A stretch of DNA of 64,000 nucleotides from Streptomyces lucensis JCM 4490 (GTDB taxonomy: Bacteria; Actinomycetota; Actinomycetes; Streptomycetales; Streptomycetaceae). Made by a program: the position numbers and the translations under genes. The notes under the pieces are model-generated. The model saw nothing but the letters and a program-made list of their open reading frames with translations. It ran no database searches and was not told the DNA's origin. The stretch covers positions 496,001 to 560,000 of the forward strand of contig NZ_BMUE01000002.1 in the NCBI RefSeq assembly GCF_014650035.1. Reading direction: 5' to 3'. Shown here one piece after another: positions 1 through 10,457 of the stretch (within the stretch, counting starts at the first letter, position 1; each line of letters starts with the position of its first letter).

Positions 1-150
1 CGGCTGTCGTCCCACGATGTCGTACGGCACAAGCTGGTGGGCCGTATCGTCGACGCGTACGAGTTGTACGACAGCAAGCACGGCACGGAGAACGGCGCCC
101 ACAAGGGCGGCCGTGGCAGGACCGGCGCCAAGGCTCCCAAGGGGAAGTAG
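1..150 (+). CDS. phoH: PhoH-like ATPase, C-terminal end (partial)
   Basis: The window opens inside a reading frame that ends with TAG at 148-150. The last 49 residues begin RLSSHDVVRHKLVGRIVDAY and finish in a Lys/Gly-rich tail. The basic 'DVVRHKLV..IVDAY' stretch is typical of the C-terminus of actinobacterial PhoH-like P-loop proteins, and ybeY follows 12 bases later, which is the usual phoH-ybeY order. The ATPase core lies outside the window, so the call rests on the tail and on context. PhoH proteins are cytoplasmic NTPases linked to RNA metabolism. Confidence 0.7.
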   Translation, partial: RLSSHDVVRHKLVGRIVDAYELYDSKHGTENGAHKGGRGRTGAKAPKGK

Positions 151-162
151 ACCAGCACGACC

Positions 163-660
163 ATGTCGATCGACGTCAACAACGAGTCCGGCACCGAGGT
201 CGACGAGCAGGCGATCCTCGACATCGCCCGCTACGCGCTCGCACGGATGCGCATCCACCCGCTCTCCGAGCTCTCGGTGATCGTCGTGGACGCCGACGCC
301 ATGGCGCAGCTGCACGTCCAGTGGATGGACCTGCCCGGGCCCACCGATGTCATGTCGTTCCCGATGGACGAGCTGCGGCCGCCGTCCAAGGACGACGACG
401 AGCCGCCGCAGGGGCTGCTCGGCGACATCGTGCTGTGCCCGGAGGTCGCCAGGAAGCAGGGGGAGGAAGCGCCCACGCGGCACTCCATGGACGAGGAGCT
501 CCAGCTGCTCACCGTCCACGGCGTGCTGCACCTGCTCGGCTACGACCACGAGGAGCCCGACGAGAAGGCCGAGATGTTCGGGCTCCAGGCCGCCATCGTC
601 GACGGGTGGCGGGCCGAGCACGGCCTGACCGGGCCGTCGCCGGCGCCGACCGTCTCGTAA
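163..660 (+). CDS. ybeY: Endoribonuclease YbeY (rRNA maturation factor)
   Basis: A 165-residue protein of normal YbeY length. It carries the zinc-binding signature [11 protein letters not shown] (H-x3-H-x5-H) at about residues 119-129, and the '[12 protein letters not shown]' motif near residue 65. YbeY is a metal-dependent single-strand RNase that acts in the cytoplasm in 16S rRNA 3'-end maturation and 70S ribosome quality control. ATG at 163 follows the phoH stop by 12 bases, and the next gene starts 9 bases after its stop, so phoH-ybeY-CBS protein looks like one transcription unit. Confidence 0.95.
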   Translation: MSIDVNNESGTEVDEQAILDIARYALARMRIHPLSELSVIVVDADAMAQLHVQWMDLPGPTDVMSFPMDELRPPSKDDDEPPQGLLGDIVLCPEVARKQGEEAPTRHSMDEELQLLTVHGVLHLLGYDHEEPDEKAEMFGLQAAIVDGWRAEHGLTGPSPAPTVS

Positions 661-669
661 GCGGGCCGC

Positions 670-1971
670 ATGTCTCCGCAGATCGTGGTCGGCGCGATCG
701 CGCTGGTCGTCGTCGCCTGGCTCGCCGCCTGCGCGGAGGCGGGCCTGGCCCGCGTCTCCAGCTTCCGGGCCGAGGAGGCCGTCAAGTCCGGCCGGCGCGG
801 CAGCGCCAGGCTCGCCCAGGTCGCCGCGGACCCGACCCGCTACCTCAACGTGGCCCTGCTGGTCCGCGTCGCCTGCGAGATGGCCGCCGCGGCCATGGTG
901 ACGTACGCCTGCCTGCAGGAGTTCGACGCCACCTGGCAGGCGCTGCTCGTCGCCATCGGCGTGATGGTCCTCGTGTCGTACGTCGCCGTCGGCGTCTCCC
1001 CGCGCACCATCGGCCGCCAGCACCCGCTGAACACGGCGACGGCGGCCGCGTACGTGCTGCTGCCGCTGGCCCGGATCATGGGCCCGATCCCGTCGCTGCT
1101 GATCCTCATCGGCAACGCGCTCACCCCCGGCAAGGGCTTCCGCCGCGGCCCGTTCGCCTCCGAGGCGGAGCTGCGCGCGCTGGTCGACCTCGCCGAGCAG
1201 GAGTCCCTGATCGAGGACGAGGAGCGCCGCATGGTGCACTCGGTGTTCGAGCTGGGGGACACCCTCGTGCGCGAGGTCATGGTGCCGCGCACCGACCTCG
1301 TCGTCATCGAGCGGTACAAGACCATCCGGCAGGCCCTCACCCTCGCCCTGCGCTCCGGCTTCTCCCGCATCCCGGTCACCGGGGAGAGCGAGGACGACAT
1401 CGTCGGGATCGTCTACCTCAAGGACCTGGTCCGCAAGACGCACATCAGCCGCGACGCCGAGAACGACCTGGTGTCCACGGCCATGCGCCCGGCCGTCTTC
1501 GTGCCCGACACCAAGAACGCCGGCGACCTGCTGCGCGAGATGCAGAAGGAACGCAACCACGTCGCCGTCGTCATCGACGAGTACGGCGGCACCGCCGGCA
1601 TCGTCACCATCGAGGACATCCTGGAGGAGATCGTCGGCGAGATCACCGACGAGTACGACCGGGAACTCCCGCCGGTCGAGGACCTCGGCGACGACCGCCA
1701 CCGGGTCACCGCGCGCCTGGACATCACCGACCTCGGCGAGCTGTACGGCCTGGAGGAGTACGACGACGAGGACGTGGAGACCGTCGGCGGACTGCTCGCC
1801 AAGGCCCTGGGCCGCGTGCCCATCGCCGGCGCCTCCGCGCAGGTCGAACTGCCCGACGGACGCAGGCTGAGGCTGACGGCGGAGGCGGCGGCCGGCCGCC
1901 GGAACAAGATCGTCACGGTACTGGTGGAACCGGTCCCCGTGGCCGTCGCCGAGGAGGAGCGGGCCGAATGA
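670..1971 (+). CDS. Hemolysin/CorC-type CBS-domain membrane protein
   Basis: A 433-residue protein with an N-terminal membrane domain (hydrophobic segments at about residues 3-24, 55-85, 90-110 and 120-150; DUF21/CNNM type), a CBS pair at about 205-330 ('[21 protein letters not shown]', '[20 protein letters not shown]') and a C-terminal CorC/HlyC domain at about 345-425. The family is linked to magnesium or cobalt efflux; the old 'hemolysin' name is misleading. It follows ybeY directly, and its stop TGA overlaps the ATG of the next gene (ATGA), so translation is probably coupled. Confidence 0.88.
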   Translation: MSPQIVVGAIALVVVAWLAACAEAGLARVSSFRAEEAVKSGRRGSARLAQVAADPTRYLNVALLVRVACEMAAAAMVTYACLQEFDATWQALLVAIGVMVLVSYVAVGVSPRTIGRQHPLNTATAAAYVLLPLARIMGPIPSLLILIGNALTPGKGFRRGPFASEAELRALVDLAEQESLIEDEERRMVHSVFELGDTLVREVMVPRTDLVVIERYKTIRQALTLALRSGFSRIPVTGESEDDIVGIVYLKDLVRKTHISRDAENDLVSTAMRPAVFVPDTKNAGDLLREMQKERNHVAVVIDEYGGTAGIVTIEDILEEIVGEITDEYDRELPPVEDLGDDRHRVTARLDITDLGELYGLEEYDDEDVETVGGLLAKALGRVPIAGASAQVELPDGRRLRLTAEAAAGRRNKIVTVLVEPVPVAVAEEERAE

Positions 1972-2327
1972 CCCCGAAGGAGCTGCGCGCCTTCTGCCTG
2001 TCCTTCAACGCGGCCGTGGAGGACTTCCCGTTCAACCCGGAGACGTCCGTCTTCAAGGTGCTGGGGAAGATGTTCGCCCTCACGGCCCTGGACGCGCGGC
2101 CCCTGACGGTCAACCTCAAGTGCGACCCGGACGACGCCGCCCGGCTCCGGGCCGACCACGAGGGACTGGTCGTGCCCGGCTGGCACATGAACAAGCGGCA
2201 CTGGAACACCGTCACGGTGGACGGCGGCCTGCCGGACCGGCTCGTGAAGGAGCTGATCGAGGACTCGTACGACCTCGTCGTCGCCGGGCTGCCGAGGGCG
2301 GAGCGGCTGCGCCTGGACCGGCCGTAG
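1968..2327 (+). CDS. MmcQ/YjbR family DNA-binding-like protein
   Basis: A 119-residue protein from ATG 1968, which overlaps the preceding stop by 4 bases. It has the YjbR fold signature: an N-terminal helix, '[19 protein letters not shown]', '[19 protein letters not shown]', '[15 protein letters not shown]' and a final helix with '[14 protein letters not shown]'. The family has the CyaY-like fold. Its biochemical role is poorly known, though DNA binding has been proposed for some members. It is the distal gene of the phoH-ybeY-CBS cluster. Confidence 0.85.
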   Translation: MTPKELRAFCLSFNAAVEDFPFNPETSVFKVLGKMFALTALDARPLTVNLKCDPDDAARLRADHEGLVVPGWHMNKRHWNTVTVDGGLPDRLVKELIEDSYDLVVAGLPRAERLRLDRP

Positions 2328-2375
2328 CAGCCGTGAACCCGTTGCCGGGACAGGCCCGCCTCCGGTGGGACACCG

Positions 2376-2618
2376 GTGCATGAGGCGGCTGGAAGGTTCT
2401 TCGACCGGGCCGTCCTCGCCGGCCGCGCCAACGCCCCCGACAGCCCCACCCTCACCCAGCACGAGGCCGTCCTCGACGCGCTCGGCCCGCTGGGCGCGCC
2501 GATCGCCGCCGGGATCGAGTGCGGGCACGTGGCGCCCTACCTGCCCCTGGTCAACGGCGCGCGCGGCCGCGTGGTGCACACGGCCGCGCGGAGCGCGATC
2601 GTTCAGACCCTGGACTGA
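2376..2618 (+). pseudogene. C-terminal remnant of an S66 LD-carboxypeptidase
   Basis: An 80-codon frame from GTG 2376. Its second half ([20 protein letters not shown], then '[12 protein letters not shown]') resembles the C-terminal lobe of S66 muramoyl-tetrapeptide LD-carboxypeptidases, including the catalytic His of the 'GH' motif. S66 enzymes are about 300 residues long, and the N-terminal lobe with the nucleophilic Ser is absent here. The 48 bases between the YjbR stop and this start hold no more of it. It is therefore most likely a decayed 3' fragment, though it could still be translated. Its end overlaps the convergent MFS gene by 16 bases. Confidence 0.5.
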
Positions 2619-4024
2619 CCCCGGCGCAGGCCCAGTGCGACCAGGACGGCGGTGGCGAGGACGATCGCCGCGTCCAGCGCGAGGACCGTGCGGACGCCCG
2701 GCAGCAGGGGGCCGGAGGTGGTGGCCAGCACGCCGAGCAGCGGGATGCCCACCGTGATGCCGACCTGCTGGGTGGAGGTCACCAGGCCGGTCGCCAGGCC
2801 CTGCTCCTCGTCCGGGACGCCCGAGGTGACGGTCAGGCCGTAGGAGATGATCGCGCCCAGGTGGCACATGCTCGCCAGGGACACGGCGGCCGTGGCGAGC
2901 CAGACCGACCAGGAGTGGGCGTCCAGCAGCACCAGCGGTGCGACCAGCGCGCCCTGCCCGGCCAGCGAGCCGGCCAGGGTGCGGCGGGCGCCGAAGCGGC
3001 CGATGACCTTCGGGGCCGCCGTGCCGGCGACGACCGACAGCACGCCCTGGACGCCGAAGACCAGGCCCGTCTCGAAGGCCGACAGGCGCAGGATCTCCTG
3101 GAGGTAGAGCGTCAGGACGAAGACCACCGTCGACATCATCGAGAAGGTGACCAGACCGCCCAGGTTGCCCCACGCCACCGTGCGGCGGCGCAGCATGGGC
3201 AGCGACACCAGGGGGGCCGCCGAGCGGGACTCCACCACCGTGAACGCGGCCAGCAGCAGGAGGCCGGCGACGAGCGCGGTGAGGACGTCGGCGCGGCCGA
3301 AGCCGTGGTCGGCGGCCGTGGACAGGGCGTAGATCAGCGACAGCAGGCCGGCGGTGACGGTGACCGCGCCGGGCACGTCCAGCCGGGGGCGGTGCGGGGT
3401 GCGGGACTCCGGCAGCAGGCCCGGCGCCAGCGGCAGCACGACCAGCGCGAACACCGTGAGCAGGGCCATCGTGGAGCGCCAGCCGAGCGCGTCCGTCAGC
3501 ACACCGCCGGCCACCATGCCGACCGTGAAGCCCAGCGACAGCAGGGTGCCGGAGATGCCGAGCGCACGGTCGCGGGCCGGGCCCTCCGGGAAGGTGGTGG
3601 TCAGCAGGGACATGCCCGTCGGGACGATCGCCGCGGCGCCGAGGCCCTGCAGGGCGCGCCCGGCGAGGAAGGACGCCGGGTCCCAGGCCAGCGTCGCGAG
3701 CAGCGAGGCCGCGCCGAACAGGGTCAGGCCGGCCAGGAACAGCCTGCGGCGGCCGTACAGGTCGCCGATGCGGCCGAACAGCAGCAGGAAGCCGCCGGAG
3801 GGCAGCGCGAACGCGGTGACCGCCCACTGCAGGGCGGAGCGGCTCATGCCGAGGTCGTCACCGAGCTTCGGCAGGGCCACGTTGAGCACGGAGAAGTCCA
3901 GCGCGACCATGAACTGGGCCGCGCACAGCACGAAGAGGACGAGCCGGTCACGCGTCGACAGCCGGGGGGCGCCGGGCAGTTCGTCCGCGAGGGCGGTGGG
4001 TGGGGTGGTGGTGTCGATCGCCAT
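2603..4024 (-). CDS. MFS drug-resistance transporter (DHA2-like), module 1
   Basis: A 473-residue polytopic membrane protein with about 14 predicted helices. MFS motif A is '[16 protein letters not shown]' near residue 75 and motif C-like '[19 protein letters not shown]' near 155, the pattern of DHA2 proton-coupled exporters. ATG 4024 (MAIDTTTPP) is preferred. An upstream in-frame start at 4096 would add 24 residues that run into the operator region. The gene is divergent from an MmyB-type regulator (4114), which is the likely controller. The substrate is unknown. Confidence 0.85.
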   Translation of the reverse strand: MAIDTTTPPTALADELPGAPRLSTRDRLVLFVLCAAQFMVALDFSVLNVALPKLGDDLGMSRSALQWAVTAFALPSGGFLLLFGRIGDLYGRRRLFLAGLTLFGAASLLATLAWDPASFLAGRALQGLGAAAIVPTGMSLLTTTFPEGPARDRALGISGTLLSLGFTVGMVAGGVLTDALGWRSTMALLTVFALVVLPLAPGLLPESRTPHRPRLDVPGAVTVTAGLLSLIYALSTAADHGFGRADVLTALVAGLLLLAAFTVVESRSAAPLVSLPMLRRRTVAWGNLGGLVTFSMMSTVVFVLTLYLQEILRLSAFETGLVFGVQGVLSVVAGTAAPKVIGRFGARRTLAGSLAGQGALVAPLVLLDAHSWSVWLATAAVSLASMCHLGAIISYGLTVTSGVPDEEQGLATGLVTSTQQVGITVGIPLLGVLATTSGPLLPGVRTVLALDAAIVLATAVLVALGLRRGQSRV

Positions 4025-4074
4025 GCCCCGAGCTTCGGGCGCGCGGAATACGGGTGGGGAGTCGGAACTTATGG

Positions 4075-4091
4075 TGGTGGTGGCACCACCA
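4075..4091. promoter_or_regulatory. Palindrome between MFS module 1 and its regulator
   Basis: TGGTGGTG-G-CACCACCA is a perfect inverted repeat with 8-base arms and a 1-base centre. It lies 51 bases before the MFS start and 23 bases before the regulator GTG, where an operator for a divergent pair is expected. That the neighbouring MmyB-type protein binds it is an inference. Confidence 0.5.
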
Positions 4092-4113
4092 GACACGACG
4101 GGGGAGGCGGTAC

Positions 4114-4992
4114 GTGGCTGCTGCGCAGGCGGTGACGAGTCAACGGCGCAACGAACTGCGGGAGTTCCTGATGAGCCGGCGGGCCCGGGTCAGCCCCGAG
4201 GAGGCCGGCCTGCCGGGCGGCGGGGGCCGGCGCCGCACGCCCGGGCTGCGCCGCGAGGAGGTCGCCGTGCTCGCCGGGGTGGGCGCCTCCTGGTACCAGT
4301 GGCTGGAACAGGGCCGGGACATCTCCGTCTCCCCGCAGGTCCTCGACGCCGTCGCCCGGGTGCTCCGGCTCAGCGACGCCGAGCGCCGGCACCTGTACCT
4401 GCTGGCCGGAATGAACCCGCCCGCGCCCCAGGTGGCTCCGGATAAGCGGGACATGTGCGACGGGCTGCGGCGGCTGATCGACACCTGGATGCCGTACCCG
4501 GCCCACATCATGGACCTGTACTACAACTGCGTGATGTACAACGACGCGGCGGCGATCGTGCTCGGCATGCGGCCGGACATCACCCAGAACTGCCTCGTCG
4601 ACTTCTTCGTCGACCCGCTGTACCGCTCGCGCAGCCACAGCTGGGAGCGGAACGCGCGGACGGTCGTGGCACAGTTCCGGGCCGCGTGCGCGGCCCGGCC
4701 GGACGACGAGGGGTTCCGGGCGGTGCTCGCCGAAGTGTCCGCGCGCAGCCCCGAGTTCGTGGCGCTGTGGGCCGAGCGGGACATCGAGGACCAGGGGCAG
4801 GTCCGCAAGGAGCTGGAACACCCGCTGGTCGGGCTGCTGGCGGTGGAGTCCACGGTGATGAAGGTGCCGGCCCGGCCCGATCTCATGATCGTGCTGCACA
4901 CGCCGCTGGACGAGGCGAACACCGCGGCGAAGCTGGAGTGGCTGGCCTCCCCGGAGGGGCGGCGCGGCGCCATGTACCCCGTGGCGGGGTGA
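4114..4992 (+). CDS. MmyB-like XRE-family transcriptional regulator, module 1
   Basis: About 292 residues. An N-terminal XRE helix-turn-helix ('RRTPGLRREEVAVLAGVG', 'WYQWLEQGRDISVSPQVLDA', residues about 35-85) is followed by an MmyB-like ligand-binding domain (PAS-like, residues about 105-270; 'YNCVMYNDAAAIVLG', 'NCLVDFF'). GTG 4114 is chosen because GGAGG lies 6 bases upstream; GTG 4132 is an alternative. The family often controls a divergent transporter or oxidoreductase, here the MFS gene at 2603-4024. Two related regulators occur at 35710 and 40377. Confidence 0.85.
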   Translation: MAAAQAVTSQRRNELREFLMSRRARVSPEEAGLPGGGGRRRTPGLRREEVAVLAGVGASWYQWLEQGRDISVSPQVLDAVARVLRLSDAERRHLYLLAGMNPPAPQVAPDKRDMCDGLRRLIDTWMPYPAHIMDLYYNCVMYNDAAAIVLGMRPDITQNCLVDFFVDPLYRSRSHSWERNARTVVAQFRAACAARPDDEGFRAVLAEVSARSPEFVALWAERDIEDQGQVRKELEHPLVGLLAVESTVMKVPARPDLMIVLHTPLDEANTAAKLEWLASPEGRRGAMYPVAG

Positions 4993-5020
4993 GCCTGCCG
5001 TGGCTCCGTATGCTCGGGGC

Positions 5021-5374
5021 ATGACCGAGAGCAACGCGCTGGACGCCGAGGACCGCAAGATCGTCACCCTGGCCCGCTCGGTGCGGGCCCGCAACGGTGT
5101 ACCCGAGGGGGCGGCCGTACGGGACGAGACGGGACGCACCTACACCGCCGGGTCGGTGGAGCTGGCCTCGCTGAAGCTGAGCGCGCTGCGGACCGCCGTC
5201 GCCATGGCCGTCGCGTCGGGCGCCACGTCCCTGGAGGCGGCGGCGGTGGTGAGCGACGCGGAGTCGGTGCCGGCGGAGGACCTGGCCGCCGTCGCGGACC
5301 TCGGTGGCGCGGGGACGCCGGTGCTGCTCGCCGGCGCCGACGGCACCGTGCGGCTCACCGTCTCCGCGGGCTGA
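5021..5374 (+). CDS. Cytidine-deaminase-fold protein lacking zinc ligands
   Basis: A 117-residue protein aligned by eye with small cytidine deaminases: 'SVRARNGVPEGAAVRDETGR', 'VELASLKLSALRTAVAMAVA' and a C-terminal strand/helix pattern. The catalytic CDA motifs C/H-A-E and P-C-x-x-C are replaced; 'LASLKLSALRTAV' stands where CAERTA is expected. The protein contains no Cys and no His at all, so it cannot bind the catalytic zinc in the normal way. Length and fold pattern are kept, which argues for a non-catalytic role rather than decay. ATG 5021 starts 28 bases after the preceding stop. Confidence 0.7.
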   Translation: MTESNALDAEDRKIVTLARSVRARNGVPEGAAVRDETGRTYTAGSVELASLKLSALRTAVAMAVASGATSLEAAAVVSDAESVPAEDLAAVADLGGAGTPVLLAGADGTVRLTVSAG

Positions 5375-5401
5375 TCCGCGGAGGGGACGGGGCGGCGCCG
5401 G

Positions 5402-7047
<1,646 letters not shown>

Positions 7048-7094
7048 GGGCGTCTCCAGCGGTGTGGGGGCTCGTCAGAGGTTCACCGGTACGG

Positions 7095-7132
7095 GTTTCC
7101 GGTCGCGTACGGGTGTGTTTCCGTGACGTTTC
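7095..7132 (-). promoter_or_regulatory. Putative GlnR box upstream of amtB-glnK
   Basis: Read on the minus strand, pentamers recur every 11 bases: GAAAC-n6-GAAAC-n6-GTACG-n6-GAAAC. The actinobacterial GlnR consensus is gTnAc-n6-GaAAc, repeated. Both b-positions match perfectly; the first a-position has one mismatch and the second is weaker. A fourth isolated GAAAC (GTTTC on plus) is at 7144-7148. The site is 48 bases upstream of the amtB GTG. GlnR activates ammonium transport genes under nitrogen limitation. Confidence 0.65.
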
Positions 7133-7221
7133 GTTGCGGGCGGGTTTCCGGAAGCTCACGCGGAGGGACGGTGGCCGCCGCCGGTGCGGCGCGGCTTCGT
7201 GGATCAGGGACAATGGTCGCC

Positions 7222-8175
7222 ATGAGCGTTCGTACCCAGTCATCCGAACAGCCGGCCGAGTCCGCCCACCGCGCCGGCTTCGCCTGCTTCGTGGGCCGTC
7301 CCAACGCGGGCAAGTCCACCCTCACGAACGCTCTGGTCGGGCAGAAGGTGGCGATCACCGCCAACCAGCCGCAGACGACGCGGCACACGGTGCGCGGCAT
7401 CGTGCACCGCCCGGACGCGCAGCTGATCCTGGTGGACACCCCGGGGCTGCACAAGCCGCGCACGCTGCTCGGCGAGCGGCTCAACGACGTCGTCCGCACG
7501 ACGTGGGCCGAGGTCGACGTGATCGGCTTCTGCCTGCCGGCGAACGAGAAGATCGGTCCGGGCGACCGCTTCATCGCCAAGGAGCTGGCCGGGATCAGGA
7601 AGACCCCGAAGATCGCCATCGTCACCAAGACCGACCTGGTGGACTCCAAGACCCTCGCCGAGCAGCTGATCGCGATCGACCAGCTGGGCAAGGAGCTGGG
7701 CTTCGAGTGGGCGCAGATCGTGCCGGTGTCGGCGGTCGGCGACAAGCAGGTGGGCCTGCTGGCCGACCTGCTCGTCCCGCTGCTGCCGGAGGGCCCGGCG
7801 CTCTACCCCGAGGGCGACCTCACCGACGAGCCCGAGCAGGTCATGATCGCGGAACTCATCCGCGAGGCGGCTCTGGAGGGCGTCCGCGACGAGCTGCCGC
7901 ACTCCATCGCCGTGGTCGTGGAGGAGATGCTCCCGCGCGAGGACCGCCCGGCGGACCGGCCGCTGCTGGACATCCACGCCAACGTCTACATCGAGCGCCC
8001 GAGCCAGAAGGGCATCATCATCGGCCCCAAGGGCAAGCGCCTGAAGGAGGTCGGCATCAAGTCCCGCAAGCACATCGAGGCGCTGCTGGGCACGCCCGTC
8101 TTCCTGGACCTGCACGTCAAGGTCGCGAAGGACTGGCAGCGGGACCCGAAGCAGCTGCGGCGGCTCGGCTTCTGA
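7222..8175 (+). CDS. era: GTPase Era
   Basis: A 317-residue Era GTPase. The G1 P-loop is 'GRPNAGKSTLTNALVG', with G2 'TTRHTVRG', G3 'DTPG', G4 'TKTD', and a C-terminal KH domain with 'ERPSQKGIIIGPKGKRLKEV'. Era binds 16S rRNA near its 3' end and is needed for 30S maturation and cell-cycle coupling. ATG 7222 is preferred over ATG 7213 because the AGGGA sequence at 7206-7210 is 11 bases from the former but only 2 from the latter. Confidence 0.95.
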   Translation: MSVRTQSSEQPAESAHRAGFACFVGRPNAGKSTLTNALVGQKVAITANQPQTTRHTVRGIVHRPDAQLILVDTPGLHKPRTLLGERLNDVVRTTWAEVDVIGFCLPANEKIGPGDRFIAKELAGIRKTPKIAIVTKTDLVDSKTLAEQLIAIDQLGKELGFEWAQIVPVSAVGDKQVGLLADLLVPLLPEGPALYPEGDLTDEPEQVMIAELIREAALEGVRDELPHSIAVVVEEMLPREDRPADRPLLDIHANVYIERPSQKGIIIGPKGKRLKEVGIKSRKHIEALLGTPVFLDLHVKVAKDWQRDPKQLRRLGF

Positions 8176-8218
8176 CCGCGGGGCGGGCGGGGACCGCCGC
8201 GGGGCCGCCCCCGAGGAC

Positions 8219-9532
8219 TCATCCCTGGGACCGCAGCACTTCCCGGAACCAGTGGTACGACGCCTTCGGCGTCCGCTCCAGCGTCGCGAAGTCCACGTGC
8301 ACCAGGCCGAAGCGGCGCGCGTAGCCCTCGGCCCACTCGAAGTTGTCCATCAGGGACCACACGAAGTAGCCGCGCACGTCCACCCCGGCCCTGAGCGCGG
8401 CGTGCAGGGCGCGGAGGTGGGCGTCCAGGTAGGCGATGCGGTCGTGGTCGTCGGTGCCCGCGTAGGAGCAGCCGTTCTCGGTGATCACGACCGGGGGGAG
8501 CCGGTCGCCGTAGCGTTCGCGGAAGCCGCACAGCAGCTCGGTCAGCCCCTCCGGCACGACCGGCCAGCCGAAGTCCGTCACGGGCCGGCCCTCGATGTCC
8601 CGCACCGAGAAGGGCAGTCCGGGGGGCAGCGTCAGACCGCCGTACTCGGTGTCCCCGCCCACGGGCGCCCCCACCCGGGCCGGCGCGTAGTAGTTGACGC
8701 CGTACCAGTCGACGGGCTCGGCGATGACGGCGAGGTCCGCCGCCACGTCCCCGGGCATCAGCTCGTCCATGCCGTCGGGATACCGGCCCAGGATGACCGG
8801 CTCGGCGAACAGGCGGTTGAGGAGCAGGTCGTAGAAGTCCGCGGCCTCCCGGTCGGCCGGCTCCCCGGAGGCGGGCCAGGTCGGCCCGTGGGAGTTGGCG
8901 ATGCCGATGTCCCGCGCCCCTGCCGCGCGCAGCGCCCGTACCGCGAGGCCGTGGGCGAGGAGCTGGTGGTGGGCCACCGGCAGGGCGTCGAAGAGCAGCT
9001 GCCTGCCGGGGGCGTGGGCGCCGAGCGCATGCCCGAACAGGGTGTGCTCCGCGGGCTCGTTGAGGGTGATCCACTTCGCCACCCGGTCGCCGAGCCGCTC
9101 GGCCACCACCGCCACGTGGTCGGCGAACCGGGCGGCCGTGTCCCGCCTGAGCCAGTCCAGCGTGGCGGGCAGGTCCCAGTGGAAGAGGGTGGGCACGGGC
9201 CGGACGCCCGCCGCGCACAGCTCGTCCACCAGACGGTCGTAGAAGTCCAGGCCGCCGTGGGAGTTGACCCGTGGCCAGGATATGGAGAAGCGGTACGCGT
9301 CCACGCCGAGGCCCGCGATGAGGGCCACGTCCTCCCGGTAGCGGTGGTAGTGGTCGCAGGCCACCGCGGCCGTCGAGCCGTCCTTCACCCGCCCCGGCTC
9401 GGCCGTGAACACGTCCCACACGGACGCCTCGCGCCGGTCGGCGGCGCCCTCGATCTGGTGCGCCGAGGTCGAGACGCCCCACAGAAAGCCGTCCGGGAAG
9501 CGCGGTATCGGATCGCTCGCGTCAGTGGCCAT
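8219..9532 (-). CDS. GH1 family beta-glucosidase
   Basis: A 437-residue glycoside hydrolase family 1 enzyme. The N-terminal signature is 'FLWGVSTSAHQIEGA', the acid/base Glu is in 'ITLNEPAEH' (residue about 165), and the nucleophile Glu is in 'VVITENG' (residue about 345). GH1 retaining enzymes cleave beta-linked glucosides, for example cellobiose. No signal peptide is present, so it acts in the cytoplasm on imported sugars. ATG 9532 (MATDASDPIPRF) is chosen because the residues upstream of it are not GH1-like. No sugar ABC importer is adjacent. Confidence 0.92.
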   Translation of the reverse strand: MATDASDPIPRFPDGFLWGVSTSAHQIEGAADRREASVWDVFTAEPGRVKDGSTAAVACDHYHRYREDVALIAGLGVDAYRFSISWPRVNSHGGLDFYDRLVDELCAAGVRPVPTLFHWDLPATLDWLRRDTAARFADHVAVVAERLGDRVAKWITLNEPAEHTLFGHALGAHAPGRQLLFDALPVAHHQLLAHGLAVRALRAAGARDIGIANSHGPTWPASGEPADREAADFYDLLLNRLFAEPVILGRYPDGMDELMPGDVAADLAVIAEPVDWYGVNYYAPARVGAPVGGDTEYGGLTLPPGLPFSVRDIEGRPVTDFGWPVVPEGLTELLCGFRERYGDRLPPVVITENGCSYAGTDDHDRIAYLDAHLRALHAALRAGVDVRGYFVWSLMDNFEWAEGYARRFGLVHVDFATLERTPKASYHWFREVLRSQG

Positions 9533-9618
9533 GCCGGGATCATCCGTACCGGCGGTAACCGAAGTCAACGCCCGGGAACGCAAACGACATTGAGGGTGAA
9601 GATCCATATGATCAACGG

Positions 9619-10173
9619 ATGATCGAAGGCAAGCTCGTACGACTCCGCGCCCTGCGCCCCGAGGACCTGGACGCCCAGCTGCGCTGGCGCAACGACCCGG
9701 AGGTGGTGCACTGGGCCACCGGCGGCCAGCCCCGCTTCGGCCCCGTGACCCGCGAGGCGCTGGAGCGCTTCCACGAGGCGCGGCTCCTGGAGGACCCGCG
9801 CGACGGGGCCGTCCTCACCGTCGAGGAACGGGTCGACGGGCGCGTGATCGGCATGGCCGACTACCGGGACGCGGACCCGTTCACCGGCCGGGCCACCGTC
9901 GGCATCACCATCGGCGAGCGGGACCGGTGGGGCGGCGGCTACGGCACCGAGGCGCTGGCCCTGCTGCTGGACCACCTGTTCGGGGCCCGCAACCTGCGGC
10001 GGGTCGAGCTGGACACCTGGAGCGGCAACGAGCGCGCCATGAAGGCCTTCCGCCGCCTCGGCTTCGTCGAGGAGGGTCGGCGCCGCAAGGCCGTCCGGGT
10101 TGGCCGGGAGTGGTACGACGAGGTCCTCTACGGCCTCCTGCGCGAGGAGTGGGAGGGCGCCACGGCGCGCTAG
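9619..10173 (+). CDS. GNAT family N-acetyltransferase (RimJ/RimL type)
   Basis: A 184-residue GNAT protein. It begins 'LVRLRALRPEDLDAQLRWRN', has the acetyl-CoA motif A region 'GERDRWGGGYGTEALALLLD', and ends 'LDTWSGNERAMKAFRRLGF', the RimJ/RimL-like arrangement. The acceptor is unknown. It is divergent from the GH1 gene. Its stop overlaps the convergent protease inhibitor gene by 4 bases. Confidence 0.88.
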   Translation: MIEGKLVRLRALRPEDLDAQLRWRNDPEVVHWATGGQPRFGPVTREALERFHEARLLEDPRDGAVLTVEERVDGRVIGMADYRDADPFTGRATVGITIGERDRWGGGYGTEALALLLDHLFGARNLRRVELDTWSGNERAMKAFRRLGFVEEGRRRKAVRVGREWYDEVLYGLLREEWEGATAR

Positions 10174-10436
10174 GCCCCTTCCTTCAGCACTCTGGAGATC
10201 AACTCCCGCTGTTCCTCGGTCAGTCGGGGGTCGGCCGTGTGGACCGTGCTGCCGTCCACCGTGATCTCGTACTGGAAGCCGTCCGGTACACCCGCCGCAG
10301 GGGTCGCCCGGCCGGACGCGAGGACGCGTTCGGCCAGGCACCGCAACTCGTCGGCGTCGGGCCGGCCCGCGGTGTCCACCTCGGCCCGGCGCTCGATGCC
10401 CGCGAACCCGCCCGTGCGCCGTACTCGAATACGCAT
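10170..10436 (-). CDS. Emfourin-like inhibitor of M4 (protealysin-type) protease
   Basis: An 88-residue protein beginning MRIRVRRTGGFAGIERRAEV. The 'R..GGFAG' start, the 'D...L..L...V..S' helix and the 'FQYEITVDGSTVHTADPRLT' strand pair are the pattern of emfourin, the protein inhibitor encoded beside protealysin-like metallopeptidases. It lies 21 bases downstream of the M4 protease gene on the same strand, so protease and inhibitor are co-transcribed. No signal peptide is present. Assignment rests on motif pattern and genomic partner. Confidence 0.75.
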   Translation of the reverse strand: MRIRVRRTGGFAGIERRAEVDTAGRPDADELRCLAERVLASGRATPAAGVPDGFQYEITVDGSTVHTADPRLTEEQRELISRVLKEGA

Positions 10437-10457
10437 GGGTCCCTGTCTAGTACGGAA

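Noticed and set aside
4000..4113. Longer N-terminus of the first MmyB-type regulator
   Set aside because: The added residues are Trp/Gly/Arg-rich shadow of the divergent promoter, and the GGAGG before GTG 4114 fits better.
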